From an uncultured Lachnospiraceae bacterium (lineage in GTDB: Bacteria; Bacillota; Clostridia; Lachnospirales; Lachnospiraceae), in assembly GCA_947628955.1 (NCBI GenBank), contig CANRBX010000009.1, positions 1 to 61,811 of the forward strand: 61,811 nt of DNA. Reading direction: 5' to 3'. A program made the translations under genes and the position numbers. Shown here piece by piece: positions 26,721-35,005 of this stretch. Under the pieces are notes generated by a model. That model was given only the letters and a program-made list of their open reading frames with translations, was not told where the DNA came from and searched no databases. Position 1 is the first letter of the stretch, and every line of letters starts with the position of its first letter.

Positions 26721-27656
26721 CTACAGAAGCTGCCGGCTCTCCATCCATCCGGCAATATCCTGGTACACCTTTTCCCTGTCCAGCTCGTTCAGGATCTCGT
26801 GCCGGTCCTCCGGGTACAGGATGCATTCCACATCCTCCATGCCCGCCTCGCGGAACATGCGCTCCACGCGCCGCACGCCCTTTCCGAAACTGCCGACCGG
26901 ATCCTCTGCACCGGAGACAAACAGCACCGGAAGCTTCTTCGGCATCCGCTGCAAATCCTCGCTGCGCAGGATCTTTGACATCCCGAGAAACATATTGTAG
27001 TATCCGTTCACCGTAAACGCAAACCCGCATCTCGTATCGCGGATGTACGCGTCCACAACCTCTTCGTCCCTGCTCAGCCAGTCGCAGAGCGTGCGGTGCG
27101 GGCGGAATTTCATATTGTAACTGCCAAATGACATGAAGCGCAGCAGCATGCTCCTGTACCTCCAGCCGAACAGGCATGCCTGCGCCCGGCTGATCGCCAT
27201 TCCCAGGCGCACCAGGACCATCGGCTGATATCCCGTGCCGCAGATCACGGCACCGTCCAGTCCGTCCCCATGCTCACACAGGTACTGTCTGGCAAGGAAG
27301 GAACCCATGCTGTGCCCGAACAGAATGTACGGAACATCAGGGCAGCGTTTTTTTGCCAGGCAATATACCCGGTGAATATTCTGAATCATGAGGGCGTTGC
27401 CGTTTTTCTCCGCAAAATATCCATATTCATCCTCAGAGTCCGCGGTCGCACCATGTCCCAGATGGTCGTGCCCCACGACAAAAACCCCGCGCTGTGCCAG
27501 AAACTGCGCAAACGCACGATAACGCTCAATGTGCTCCGACATCCCGTGCAGAATCTGCACCACGGCACATGCTTTTCCCTCCGGAATCCAGCACATCCCG
27601 TGGCTTCTGATCGTCCCGTTCTGAATCGTAAAATGAAAATGCTCTTCCCGGACCAT
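26721..27656 (-). CDS. Alpha/beta hydrolase (lysophospholipase-like)
   Basis: This 311-residue cytoplasmic protein belongs to the serine hydrolase S33/lysophospholipase group. It has QILHGMSEHIERY, the oxyanion-region GHDHLGHG, the nucleophile elbow GHSMGS, an acid in SGAEDPVG and the His in DRHEIL. Family members cleave monoacylglycerols or lysophospholipids; the natural substrate is not evident. No signal peptide is seen. It lies 58 bp from rsmA and 61 bp before the glutaredoxin-like gene, so it is probably co-transcribed with them. Confidence 0.9.
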   Translation of the reverse strand: MVREEHFHFTIQNGTIRSHGMCWIPEGKACAVVQILHGMSEHIERYRAFAQFLAQRGVFVVGHDHLGHGATADSEDEYGYFAEKNGNALMIQNIHRVYCLAKKRCPDVPYILFGHSMGSFLARQYLCEHGDGLDGAVICGTGYQPMVLVRLGMAISRAQACLFGWRYRSMLLRFMSFGSYNMKFRPHRTLCDWLSRDEEVVDAYIRDTRCGFAFTVNGYYNMFLGMSKILRSEDLQRMPKKLPVLFVSGAEDPVGSFGKGVRRVERMFREAGMEDVECILYPEDRHEILNELDREKVYQDIAGWMESRQLL

Positions 27657-27714
27657 AAAATCCCCCTTGTCCCTGTGTCTCTGTACTCACACCAGTTTTC
27701 CGCAGAAAATTTCC

Positions 27715-28602
27715 CTAAAAACATTCCCCCGGCTCTCCGGAATCCGGCGCCAGCGCATCCGCCAGCGCCGCAAACTGCGCAAGCGTCAGCGTCTCTCCGC
27801 GCACGTTCTCCGAAAGCCCGGCGCGCTCAAACGCACGCAGGATCTCATCCCGGTCAAGCTGCAGCTCCGGCGCATTTTTCAGCCCGTTCAGCAGCGTCTT
27901 GCGCCTCTGGTTGAACGACGCCCGGATCAGGGCAAACATCAGCCTCTCATCCTTCACCTGCACAGGGGGCTCCCGGTGCTGCGTCAGGCGGATCACGGCG
28001 CTCCCCACACTCGGGCGCGGGATAAAACAGTTCGGCGGCACGTTCGCGGCCAGATAGGGCTGCGCGTAGTACTGTACCGCCAGTGAGAGGGCCCCGTAAT
28101 CCTTCGTCCCGGGCACGGCCTGCATCCGCTGCGCGACCTCCTTCTGCACCATCACCGTGATGCTCTCCAGCGGAACATGGCTCTCAAACAGCCCCATAAT
28201 GATCGGCGTCGTGATATAGTACGGCAGGTTCGCGACCACCTTAACCGGCCTCCCGCCATTTTTCTCCCGGGCGATCGCCGCAAGATCCGTCTTCAGCACA
28301 TCCTGGTTGAGTACGGTGACATTGCCGTAATCCGCCAGTGTCTCCTGAAGGATCGGGATCAGCTTGCGGTCAATTTCGACCGCCGTCACCTCACGTGCCG
28401 CCTCCGCCAGATACTGCGTCAGCGTCCCGATCCCGGGACCGATCTCCAGCACAAAATCGTCCTTCGTGATCTCAGCCGCCGCGATGATCTTGTCCAGCAC
28501 ATGCGGGTCGATCAGAAAATTCTGCCCGAACTTCTTCTGAAAATCAAAGCCGTGCTTTCGGATGATCTCTATGGTTTTCTGCGGATTTGAAAGTCTGTCC
28601 AT
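27715..28602 (-). CDS. rsmA: 16S rRNA dimethyladenosine transferase
   Basis: This 295-residue protein (KsgA) dimethylates two adjacent adenosines near the 3' end of 16S rRNA late in 30S assembly. Motifs are KKFGQNFLIDP, the SAM site VLEIGPGIGTLT and the catalytic NLPYYITTPI. It follows tatD on the same strand, a pairing common in Firmicutes. The intergenic space of about 260 bp is filled by a 27-bp repeat array, so the promoter or linkage to tatD is unclear. Confidence 0.98.
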   Translation of the reverse strand: MDRLSNPQKTIEIIRKHGFDFQKKFGQNFLIDPHVLDKIIAAAEITKDDFVLEIGPGIGTLTQYLAEAAREVTAVEIDRKLIPILQETLADYGNVTVLNQDVLKTDLAAIAREKNGGRPVKVVANLPYYITTPIIMGLFESHVPLESITVMVQKEVAQRMQAVPGTKDYGALSLAVQYYAQPYLAANVPPNCFIPRPSVGSAVIRLTQHREPPVQVKDERLMFALIRASFNQRRKTLLNGLKNAPELQLDRDEILRAFERAGLSENVRGETLTLAQFAALADALAPDSGEPGECF

Positions 28603-28625
28603 ACTGCCTCCATTTCTGCCGGATC

Positions 28626-28868
28626 GAATTCATGCGCCATGCCGCTTCGCGCAGATTCATACGCTGTACAGCCGCGTGCAGATTCCTGCGGCACGCAGCT
28701 TCGCACAGATTCCTGCGACGCGCAGTTTCGCGCAGATTCCTGCACTGCGCAGCTTCGTACAGATTCATACGCTGTGCAGTCTCGCGCAGATTCCTGCACT
28801 GCACAGTTTCGTGCAGACTCCTGCGGCACGCAGCTTCACACAGGTTCCTGCATCGCGCAGATTCATGC
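28626..28868 (-). repeat. 27-bp tandem repeat, nine units, starting at the tatD stop
   Basis: Units begin at 28626, 28653, 28680, 28707, 28734, 28761, 28788, 28815 and 28842. On the minus strand each resembles the end of tatD (GCGAAGCTGCGCAGAGCATG plus a few bases), with the stop TGA usually changed to a sense codon. Because the unit is nine codons long, frames stay open on both strands, but the reading frame of tatD itself stops twice at the array's start. Confidence 0.9.
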
Positions 28869-29639
28869 TCTGCGCAGCTTCGCATAAACCTGGTGCGCGT
28901 TCTCCCAGACTGCGGATTCAACCTCCTGCGCCATCATTCCCCTGATACGTGCGATCTCTTCAATGACAAGCGGCAGATACAAAGAAGAATTGCGTTTGCC
29001 GCGGTTAGGGGCCGGCGCCAGATACGGGCAGTCCGTCTCCACGACAATCCGCTCAATCGGAACCGCCGCGGCCACTTCCTTCATGACCCGCGCATTTTTA
29101 AACGTCACCACACCGCCGATCCCGATATAATACCCCAGCTTCACATACTCCAGCGCCATCTGCGCCGACGAGGAAAAGCAGTGGATGATCCCTCCGGTGG
29201 TCCCGGCATGGTACTTTTTCATAATGTCAAAGGTGTCCTGCGCAGCTTCCCGGCTGTGAATATTGACCGGCAGCCCGGTGTCCTTCGCCATCTGAAGCTG
29301 CCGGATGAACCACTGCTTCTGAAATTCGTGCGCTTCTTTATCCCAGTAATAGTCCAGGCCGATCTCTCCGACCGCCACCGTCTTCGGCCGCCGGCACAGC
29401 TCGTACATCCACAGGAGCGTTTTCTCGTCCAGCGCCCCCACCTCGTCCGGGTGCACCCCGACCGCGGCATAGATAAACGGATACTGCTGCGCCAGCTCCT
29501 GGCTCGCGCGGATCCCCCGGACGGATGCGCCCACATTTACGATCCCTCCGATCCCTGCGGACCCCATCTGGCCGAGCAGCTCCTGCCGGTCCTTGTCAAA
29601 AGCCTCATCATCATAATGCGCATGCGTGTCGAAAATCAT
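28863..29639 (-). CDS. tatD: TatD-family metal-dependent hydrolase
   Basis: This 258-residue protein has a TIM-barrel fold with metal ligands FDTHAHYDD, GEIGLDYYW, HSREA, HCFS and ETDCPYLAP. TatD proteins are 3'-5' exonucleases/deoxyribonucleases acting in DNA repair and degradation. The start at 29639 is preceded by AGGGGAGG and overlaps the stop of the membrane Fe-S gene by ATGA, which implies coupled translation. Its own 3' end is the seed of the 27-bp array that follows. Confidence 0.95.
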   Translation of the reverse strand: MIFDTHAHYDDEAFDKDRQELLGQMGSAGIGGIVNVGASVRGIRASQELAQQYPFIYAAVGVHPDEVGALDEKTLLWMYELCRRPKTVAVGEIGLDYYWDKEAHEFQKQWFIRQLQMAKDTGLPVNIHSREAAQDTFDIMKKYHAGTTGGIIHCFSSSAQMALEYVKLGYYIGIGGVVTFKNARVMKEVAAAVPIERIVVETDCPYLAPAPNRGKRNSSLYLPLVIEEIARIRGMMAQEVESAVWENAHQVYAKLRRA

Positions 29640-30517
29640 GTTGTCCTCCCCTTTTGTCTTGTCTGTGGCCCGCATCTTCTTATCGCACTCTGTCTGCATG
29701 CCCTCAGGCAGGCGCCGCACCGGATACATTCTCTGCTGTTAGCCTCATCCCGGACGCACAGATCCATTCCGCAGGCCTCCCGGCATCTTCCGCACCCGGT
29801 ACATTTTTCTGCGTCTATTTCATATCGATAAAAAGCGATCGGATTAAGCAGCCCGTAAACTGCGCCGAGCGGACACAGATATTTGCAGAACGGCCTGTAG
29901 TAAAAAACCGCTCCTGCCACGCAGAAGAAAAGGATCAGCACTTTCCACCGGAACAGCCACCCCACCGCACTGCGCAGGGAGAGATTGGACAGTACCAGCG
30001 GGATTCCCGCCAGAAGCGTCCCGCTCGGGCATATGTACTTGCAGAACCAGGGCTGTCCCTGACCAAGGAAATCCGTCACAGCAATGGGCAGCAGAATCAC
30101 AAAGACCGCAAGTATCACATACTTTATCCGTACAAGCACACGATGTCCCGGCAGATTTTTCCTTTTGAACGGGACAGGGATCCGGTGCAGCAGATCCTGC
30201 ACAAGGCCGAACGGGCAGAGCCATCCGCAGACAAAACGCCCGAACATGGCCCCGATCACCATAAAAAAGCCCAACAGATAGAATGACACCCTGTAATTGC
30301 GGGAACCGAGAACCGCCTGCAGCGCTCCGATCGGGCAGGAGCCGAGCGCCCCCGGGCACGAATAGCAGCTCAGGCCGGGAACACACAGATTCTTCCATGG
30401 TCCCGTATAGATTTTTCCCTTCAGAAAGCCCGCCGCATACCCGTTTGTCACAGCGGCAAAGATCATCTGCACCCACAGGCGGATATTCTTTTTCAGGTCT
30501 CTGATCTTCTCAGCCAA
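29636..30517 (-). CDS. Membrane 4Fe-4S protein (NapH/YccM-like)
   Basis: This protein of about 293 residues has several membrane helices carrying the polyferredoxin motifs CGWLCPFG, CKYICPSG and CKYLCPLG, and an early SCYSCPG/SCPIGA region. Two soluble clusters close the protein: CTGCGRCREAC and CIRCGACLRAC. Family members move electrons from cytoplasmic carriers across the membrane. The proposed TTG start at 30517 overlaps the end of the CXXC peptide gene, ten bases after a GGAG; a longer frame to 30574 exists without a good site. With the TlpA-like protein and the CXXC peptide it forms a likely trans-membrane thiol-reducing chain. Confidence 0.85.
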   Translation of the reverse strand: MAEKIRDLKKNIRLWVQMIFAAVTNGYAAGFLKGKIYTGPWKNLCVPGLSCYSCPGALGSCPIGALQAVLGSRNYRVSFYLLGFFMVIGAMFGRFVCGWLCPFGLVQDLLHRIPVPFKRKNLPGHRVLVRIKYVILAVFVILLPIAVTDFLGQGQPWFCKYICPSGTLLAGIPLVLSNLSLRSAVGWLFRWKVLILFFCVAGAVFYYRPFCKYLCPLGAVYGLLNPIAFYRYEIDAEKCTGCGRCREACGMDLCVRDEANSRECIRCGACLRACRQSAIRRCGPQTRQKGRTT

Positions 30518-30656
30518 TTCCAATACACTCCAGACATATTCTTGTCGCCTTGAGGAACACCTCGGCCATTTCACCGCGTGCTATGCCGATTCCCAGAAAC
30601 AGAATACCGCCCGCGAGCAGCCCCAGCCGTACTATATTCCGCTGCGTCCTGTTCAT
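30510..30656 (-). CDS. CD1871A-type CXXC membrane peptide
   Basis: This 48-residue peptide has one membrane helix (LGLLAGGILFLGIGIARGE) and the C-terminal motif ICLECIGIG, matching the small CXXC family first annotated in Clostridioides as CD1871A. It is short enough to be missed by gene finders. It lies 72 bp after the TlpA-like gene and overlaps the start of the membrane Fe-S gene, so the three are one unit. The CXXC pair could relay electrons or bind a cluster or metal; this is inference. Confidence 0.85.
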   Translation of the reverse strand: MNRTQRNIVRLGLLAGGILFLGIGIARGEMAEVFLKATRICLECIGIG

Positions 30657-30728
30657 ATCCGTTTCCTTTCAGTTTGATTTCTCTTTAATCTCGATTCGAT
30701 TTCCGTCAATCTTATTTTTCTGTCCGGA

Positions 30729-31541
30729 TCACGATTCCTGCTCCGTCTCCGCTTCCTCCAGCAGCTCCCCGATGATCTGACTCCATGCCTCCCTGTCTCG
30801 GGCGCCTACGTAAATCTCCCCCACCTGATTTCCCTCATCGTCCACAAATACCGTGGTGGGAACCGCCTGTACCTCCTGGAGGTAACCATAATACAGATCC
30901 TCCGACAAAAGCAGATGCACATAGTCGGCCTTCGTCTCCTTGATGATCATCCGGGCGGCCTCCGCCGTATCACTCTCCGTATCCACAACATCCGAGATCA
31001 GGCCGATGATCTGAAGGCCCTCATCCTCATAGTCCTTTGCCAGCTCTCCGAGCTCCGGCATCTCCCGAATGCACGGCCCGCAGTAGGTCGCCCAGATATT
31101 CACCATATTCAGCCCGGCATCCGCAAATATACTCTGGTTCATGTCCCCGCCGTCCAGGGTCTTCGTTTCAAATGCTCCGAACACATCGCCGACAGCTGTA
31201 TCAGACGTATCCGCCGGATCATTCATTTCAGCAGGTTCGTTCGTTTCTGCAGGTTCGGCCTCTTCAGCCGATTTATCCGTTTCTGCAGATTCGGCCCTGT
31301 CAGCCGATTCATCCGTTTCTGCAGGTTCGGCCCCGTCAGCTGATTCGTCCGTTTCTGCAGGTTCGGTCTCTTCAGCCGATTCGTCCGTTTCTGCAGGTTC
31401 GGCCTCGTCGGTTATTTTAGTCGACACAGTTTCGCCTGTCCGCTCTGCGGCCAGACCGCGTGCACCGGAAATTAATGCACCGGATGCAGCCAGCATCAGG
31501 CACAGCCCGCACCCAAGTAATTTCATGTTCTCATATCTCAT
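30729..31541 (-). CDS. Secreted TlpA/ResA-type thiol-disulfide protein
   Basis: This 270-residue exported protein has an N-terminal signal sequence (KLLGCGLCLMLAASGALISG), then an acidic linker of about five 12-residue units (EPAETDESADxA), then a thioredoxin-fold domain of the TlpA/ResA type. The domain has VNIWATYCGPCIREMPEL with the CGPC active site and the cis-Pro in VQAVPTTVFV. A cysteine in LLGCG could act as a lipobox, so it may be a lipoprotein. It should reduce or exchange disulfides outside the membrane. It heads the operon with the CXXC peptide and the membrane Fe-S protein, which may recycle its active site. Confidence 0.9.
   Translation of the reverse strand: MRYENMKLLGCGLCLMLAASGALISGARGLAAERTGETVSTKITDEAEPAETDESAEETEPAETDESADGAEPAETDESADRAESAETDKSAEEAEPAETNEPAEMNDPADTSDTAVGDVFGAFETKTLDGGDMNQSIFADAGLNMVNIWATYCGPCIREMPELGELAKDYEDEGLQIIGLISDVVDTESDTAEAARMIIKETKADYVHLLLSEDLYYGYLQEVQAVPTTVFVDDEGNQVGEIYVGARDREAWSQIIGELLEEAETEQES
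31243..31410 (-). repeat. 36-bp in-frame tandem repeat in the TlpA-like gene
   Basis: Units start at 31243, 31279, 31315, 31351 and 31387 (the last partial) and encode 12-residue acidic repeats between the signal sequence and the catalytic domain. Confidence 0.9.
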
Positions 31542-31576
31542 CTTCTCATCTCCCGCATAGAAAGCTGTTGGTATGA

Positions 31577-31605
31577 ATTATACTATATTAATATTGTTCG
31601 CACAA
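31577..31605 (-). promoter_or_regulatory. Promoter of the TlpA/CXXC/Fe-S operon
   Basis: TTGTGC at 31600-31605, a 17-bp spacer and TATAAT at 31577-31582, about 35 bp upstream of the TlpA start. Confidence 0.65.
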
Positions 31606-31669
31606 TTCCAAATTCGCCTGCATTTCTAAATCTGTTTCCATATGCCTGCTATTTCCAGCTATGCTTTTC

Positions 31670-31815
31670 AGAATCCCAGGCGCAGCTATAATCCGTATCA
31701 GTTCTTATACTCTCGCCAATCGGTATAAGCAGTTTCTTCATCAAAGCAATTAAACCTTTCCGCCTGTGACTGCCTGATTCTTCAGCCTGTCCTTTACCGA
31801 TACTGCACTTGTCAT
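31670..31815 (-). pseudogene. Remnant of AbiEii-type toxin gene
   Basis: The ATG at 31815 overlaps the AbiEi stop as ATGA and begins MTSAVSVKDRLKNQA, the usual N-terminus of AbiEii nucleotidyltransferase toxins. After 21 codons the frame is closed by stops, yet in the same frame a further family-like stretch CLYRLARV is still visible before more stops. The rest of a normal toxin of about 250-300 residues is missing. The toxin is therefore dead, most likely by deletion plus point decay. Confidence 0.75.
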
Positions 31816-32396
31816 ACGAGCACCTCCAGATACTGCCGCATAGTCTTCTCACATTTCATAAGTTCTGCATACCTCAGAAGCCTGTTCAGGTTTCGGTCTT
31901 TTCTTCGCAGATACGTAACCAGAATTTCCTTTGTCTCTTCGGCCCCGATCTTTTCTCTGTAAAACACGATATCGACGACCGTTTTTTCCATATCGTAAAT
32001 CATGAATCCATTTTTTCCCTCTTCGACTTTCGTAACGCCCAGCTTATGTCGTTCATCCGTATAATGATGAACATTCATCTGCGGCCAGTCCGGTATTGTG
32101 GATATCCTGGCTTTTCGCGGTATTGCTACATCTACAGAATCCGGAATGAACGATGTCAGATTATAGTAAACCGCCGCGCTGAGCAGACAGATCACACCAT
32201 CCGGCGCATACGCCCCCATATAATAGAAGTCCGATTCTTCTCCGTGATACTCGGCATTCTCATAGTATCTCTTATTTAGTTTTATAAGTTTTCCATCACT
32301 GACCAGTTTACTGACCTTATATTGCGAGAAACCTTTCTTTTTAAGTTCCTGCATGGAAAAAATTTTCTGATCCTCAGGAAGCACTGCTGCATCCAT
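31812..32396 (-). CDS. AbiEi-type antitoxin/transcriptional regulator
   Basis: This 194-residue protein has an N-terminal winged helix (FSMQELKKKGFSQYKVSKLV, GKLIKLNKRYYE) and a C-terminal domain (LLSAAVYYNLTSFIPDSVDV, ending with RRKDRNLNRLLRYAELM) like AbiEi of type IV toxin-antitoxin systems. Such proteins repress their own promoter and counter a nucleotidyltransferase toxin. The ATG at 32396 follows GGGGATGG; the longer frame from 32444 is less likely. The frame is intact although the partner toxin is broken, so it may persist as an orphan regulator. AT content is higher than in the trp operon beside it, which suggests acquisition. Confidence 0.85.
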   Translation of the reverse strand: MDAAVLPEDQKIFSMQELKKKGFSQYKVSKLVSDGKLIKLNKRYYENAEYHGEESDFYYMGAYAPDGVICLLSAAVYYNLTSFIPDSVDVAIPRKARISTIPDWPQMNVHHYTDERHKLGVTKVEEGKNGFMIYDMEKTVVDIVFYREKIGAEETKEILVTYLRRKDRNLNRLLRYAELMKCEKTMRQYLEVLV

Positions 32397-32481
32397 CGTC
32401 TTTCCATCCCCTTTTCGCTCCGGACAAAACTGAACAGATGTCATTTGACCTGCACACCTCGATATAGATTTTTAATTTATT

Positions 32482-32506
32482 TTCGGCATTTTATACTTTT
32501 GCCGAA
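32482..32506. promoter_or_regulatory. Inverted repeat upstream of abiEi
   Basis: TTCGGCA-11 bp-TGCCGAA lies about 85 bp upstream of the antitoxin start in an AT-rich stretch. AbiEi antitoxins bind inverted repeats in their own promoter, so this is the best operator candidate. Confidence 0.5.
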
Positions 32507-32644
32507 TTTCAATTAAATAATATAACAAAATTACCTTCGTGTCAATTAAAATATAAGAATTTCTTCAAATAATCGAAAAAGCAAATAAAATCGCCTTCAC
32601 AAGTACCTGACTGTCCTTCAGCAGATCACACAGGGAATCTTGCA

Positions 32645-32677
32645 AAATACCCCGCTGCACAAAACAGCGGGGTATTT
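32645..32677 (-). terminator. trp operon terminator
   Basis: AAATACCCCGCTG pairs perfectly with CAGCGGGGTATTT across a seven-base loop, about 40 bp after the trpA stop. T-tracts on both sides are short, so it may act in either direction. Confidence 0.85.
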
Positions 32678-32718
32678 CTGTACTCTTTTATTCCTATATT
32701 CCTTTATTCCTGTATTTC

Positions 32719-33498
32719 CTATCCTGCCGAAACCGCGGCTTCTTTCATCGCCTTTACATACTCGGCCACGTGCGGCACGCAGTCCGCTCCGTACTGGCCG
32801 CACATCTTCACGATCGCGGAGCCGACGATGACTCCGTCCGCGAATCCGGCCATGCGCTTCGCCTGCTCCGGCGTCGAAATACCAAAGCCGATCGCACACG
32901 GCAGGCTGCTGTTTGCCCGGACGAGCTTTACCATCTCTCCGACATCCGTCGTGATCTCCGTGCGCACGCCGGTGACACCGAGCGATGAGACACAATAGAT
33001 AAATCCCGCCGCCGCCTGCGCGATCGTGGCGATCCGCTCATGGGACGTCGGCGCGATCAGGGAGACCAGCGCCAGACCGTACTGTTCGCAGACTGAGCTG
33101 AATTCTTCTTTCTCTTCAAACGGCACATCCGGCAGGATGATGCCATCCATGCCGATCTCGGCGGCCGTCTTCACAAACCGCTCCGTCCCGTAGGAATAAA
33201 CCACATTCGCATAGGTCATGAACACCATCGGGATCTGCGTGTTTTTGCGGATCCTGCGGACCATATCAAAAATCTTGTCCGTCGTCACGCCGCCCGAGAG
33301 GGCGCGCATGTTGGCCTCCTGGATCACCGGACCCTCCGCGGTCGGATCGGAAAACGGAATGCCAAGCTCGATCAGGTCTGCTCCGGCCTTTTCCATCGCG
33401 CAGACAAGCTGCTCCGTAACCTCCAAGGAGGGATCGCCGCACGTCACAAAGGGAATGAATGCCTTCCCGTTTTCAAATGCCTTCTGTATCTTATTCAT
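32719..33498 (-). CDS. trpA: Tryptophan synthase alpha subunit
   Basis: This 259-residue TIM-barrel enzyme cleaves indole-3-glycerol phosphate to indole. It has [11 protein letters not shown], the catalytic Glu in [14 protein letters not shown], the catalytic Asp in [12 protein letters not shown], and GFGISTPEQ for phosphate binding. The ATG at 33498 overlaps the end of trpB by eight bases, consistent with coupled translation of the two subunits. It is the last gene of the trp operon. Confidence 0.98.
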   Translation of the reverse strand: MNKIQKAFENGKAFIPFVTCGDPSLEVTEQLVCAMEKAGADLIELGIPFSDPTAEGPVIQEANMRALSGGVTTDKIFDMVRRIRKNTQIPMVFMTYANVVYSYGTERFVKTAAEIGMDGIILPDVPFEEKEEFSSVCEQYGLALVSLIAPTSHERIATIAQAAAGFIYCVSSLGVTGVRTEITTDVGEMVKLVRANSSLPCAIGFGISTPEQAKRMAGFADGVIVGSAIVKMCGQYGADCVPHVAEYVKAMKEAAVSAG

Positions 33499-34672
33499 GG
33501 ATATCCTCCCCTCTGTAACGCGCGATCGCCGCACAGTCCTTGTCCCCGCGCCCGGAAATATTGATCACGATGATCTGATCCTTCCTCATCTGCGGCGCAA
33601 GCTTCATCGCATACGACACAGCGTGGGCGCTCTCGATCGCCGGAATAACGCCCTCCATTCTCGACAGATACTCAAATGCCTCTACAGCCTCGTCGTCTGT
33701 CACCGGCACGTACTCTGCACGCCCCTTGTCATACAGGTATGCGTGCTCCGGCCCGATACCCGGGTAATCCAGTCCGGCCGAGATCGAATACACCGGGGCG
33801 ATCTGCCCGTACTCATCCTGGCAGAAATACGATTTCATGCCGTGGAAGATGCCGAGCCGCCCGGTAGCGATCGTCGCCGCGGTCTCCGCCGTGTTGACTC
33901 CGCGCCCCGCGGCCTCGCAGCCGATCAGGCGCACGCTTTCATCCCCGATGAAGTGGTAAAACGCGCCGATCGCGTTTGAACCGCCTCCGACGCACGCCAG
34001 CACCGCGTCCGGAAGCTTTCCTTCCTTCTCCATGAGCTGCTCCTTGATCTCCTTTGAGATCACGCTCTGGAAATCGCGCACGATCGTCGGGAACGGGTGC
34101 GGGCCCATCACAGAACCGAGCACATAGTGGGTATCGTCGATGCGCTTTGTCCACTCGCGCATCGTCTCCGAGACCGCATCCTTGAGCGTCCCTGTGCCGC
34201 TCTTGACCGCGTGCACCTGCGCGCCGAGAAGCCGCATCCGGTACACGTTCAGCGCCTGGCGGATCGTGTCTTCTTCGCCCATGAACACTTCGCATTCCAT
34301 GTCCATCAGCGCCGCGGCCGTTGCCGTCGCCACGCCGTGCTGCCCGGCTCCTGTCTCCGCGATAACCCGGGTCTTGCCCATCTTCTTTGCCAGGAGCACC
34401 TGTCCGAGCACGTTGTTGATCTTGTGCGCGCCGGTGTGGTTCAGGTCCTCGCGTTTCAGATAAATCTTCGCGCCGCCCAGATCCTCCGTCATTCGTTTTG
34501 CAAAATAGAGCCGCGACGGACGGCCCGCATAGTCATTCAGAAGCTCCGTCAGCTCCCGGTTAAATTCCGGGTCGTTTTTATAATGATTGTATGCCTGTTC
34601 CAGCTCAATCACGGCGTTCATCAGCGTCTCCGGTATATACTGTCCGCCGTGAATCCCAAATCTTCCGCTCAT
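33491..34672 (-). CDS. trpB: Tryptophan synthase beta subunit
   Basis: This 393-residue PLP enzyme condenses indole with serine to give tryptophan. It has [10 protein letters not shown], the PLP lysine in [11 protein letters not shown], the phosphate loop GGGSNAIG and [14 protein letters not shown]. The start at 34672 ([10 protein letters not shown]) follows AGGAGG; the longer frame upstream lies in repeat-rich intergenic DNA. It is the standard TrpB1 type. The 219-bp gap before it inside an operon is unusual and carries duplicated trpF sequence. Confidence 0.98.
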   Translation of the reverse strand: MSGRFGIHGGQYIPETLMNAVIELEQAYNHYKNDPEFNRELTELLNDYAGRPSRLYFAKRMTEDLGGAKIYLKREDLNHTGAHKINNVLGQVLLAKKMGKTRVIAETGAGQHGVATATAAALMDMECEVFMGEEDTIRQALNVYRMRLLGAQVHAVKSGTGTLKDAVSETMREWTKRIDDTHYVLGSVMGPHPFPTIVRDFQSVISKEIKEQLMEKEGKLPDAVLACVGGGSNAIGAFYHFIGDESVRLIGCEAAGRGVNTAETAATIATGRLGIFHGMKSYFCQDEYGQIAPVYSISAGLDYPGIGPEHAYLYDKGRAEYVPVTDDEAVEAFEYLSRMEGVIPAIESAHAVSYAMKLAPQMRKDQIIVINISGRGDKDCAAIARYRGEDIHE

Positions 34673-34871
34673 CTCAATTCCTCCTAAACCTGCCTGCCCC
34701 GAAAGCGGGGCATCATTATATCCGGGCCAAAACACGCTGCGCAGGTTCCGGCCACTGCCGCCCGCGCACCCGGTCAGCTCTTGTATGCGCTTTCTTCTGC
34801 GCCGCGGCCATGCGGCCAGGTTCCACATAGCATTTTTCTTCACTTCGCTCCCGCGCCGCGGACAGCCTGCC

Positions 34872-35005
34872 GATTGCTGCGCGTCCCCGCCTCATTCCAT
34901 CTGCGAACGGCTTCCACTGCCGTCAGGAACAGTCTGCGGATCGCTGCGCGTCTCAGCCTCATTCCATCTGCGAACGGCTTGCACAGCGGCCAGAATCTTC
35001 TGCCG
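34872..35005 (-). repeat. 67-bp duplication of the trpF 3' end
   Basis: Copies start at 34872 and 34939 and share a run including CCTCATTCCATCTGCGAACG. As 67 is not a multiple of three, the duplication shifts the frame, and trpF now ends inside the second copy with a foreign tail. Confidence 0.85.

Noticed and set aside
28544-28921. Minus-strand frame of 125 codons over the tatD-rsmA repeat
   Set aside because: It arises from the 27-bp period, overlaps rsmA and tatD in other frames, and has no ribosome-binding site.
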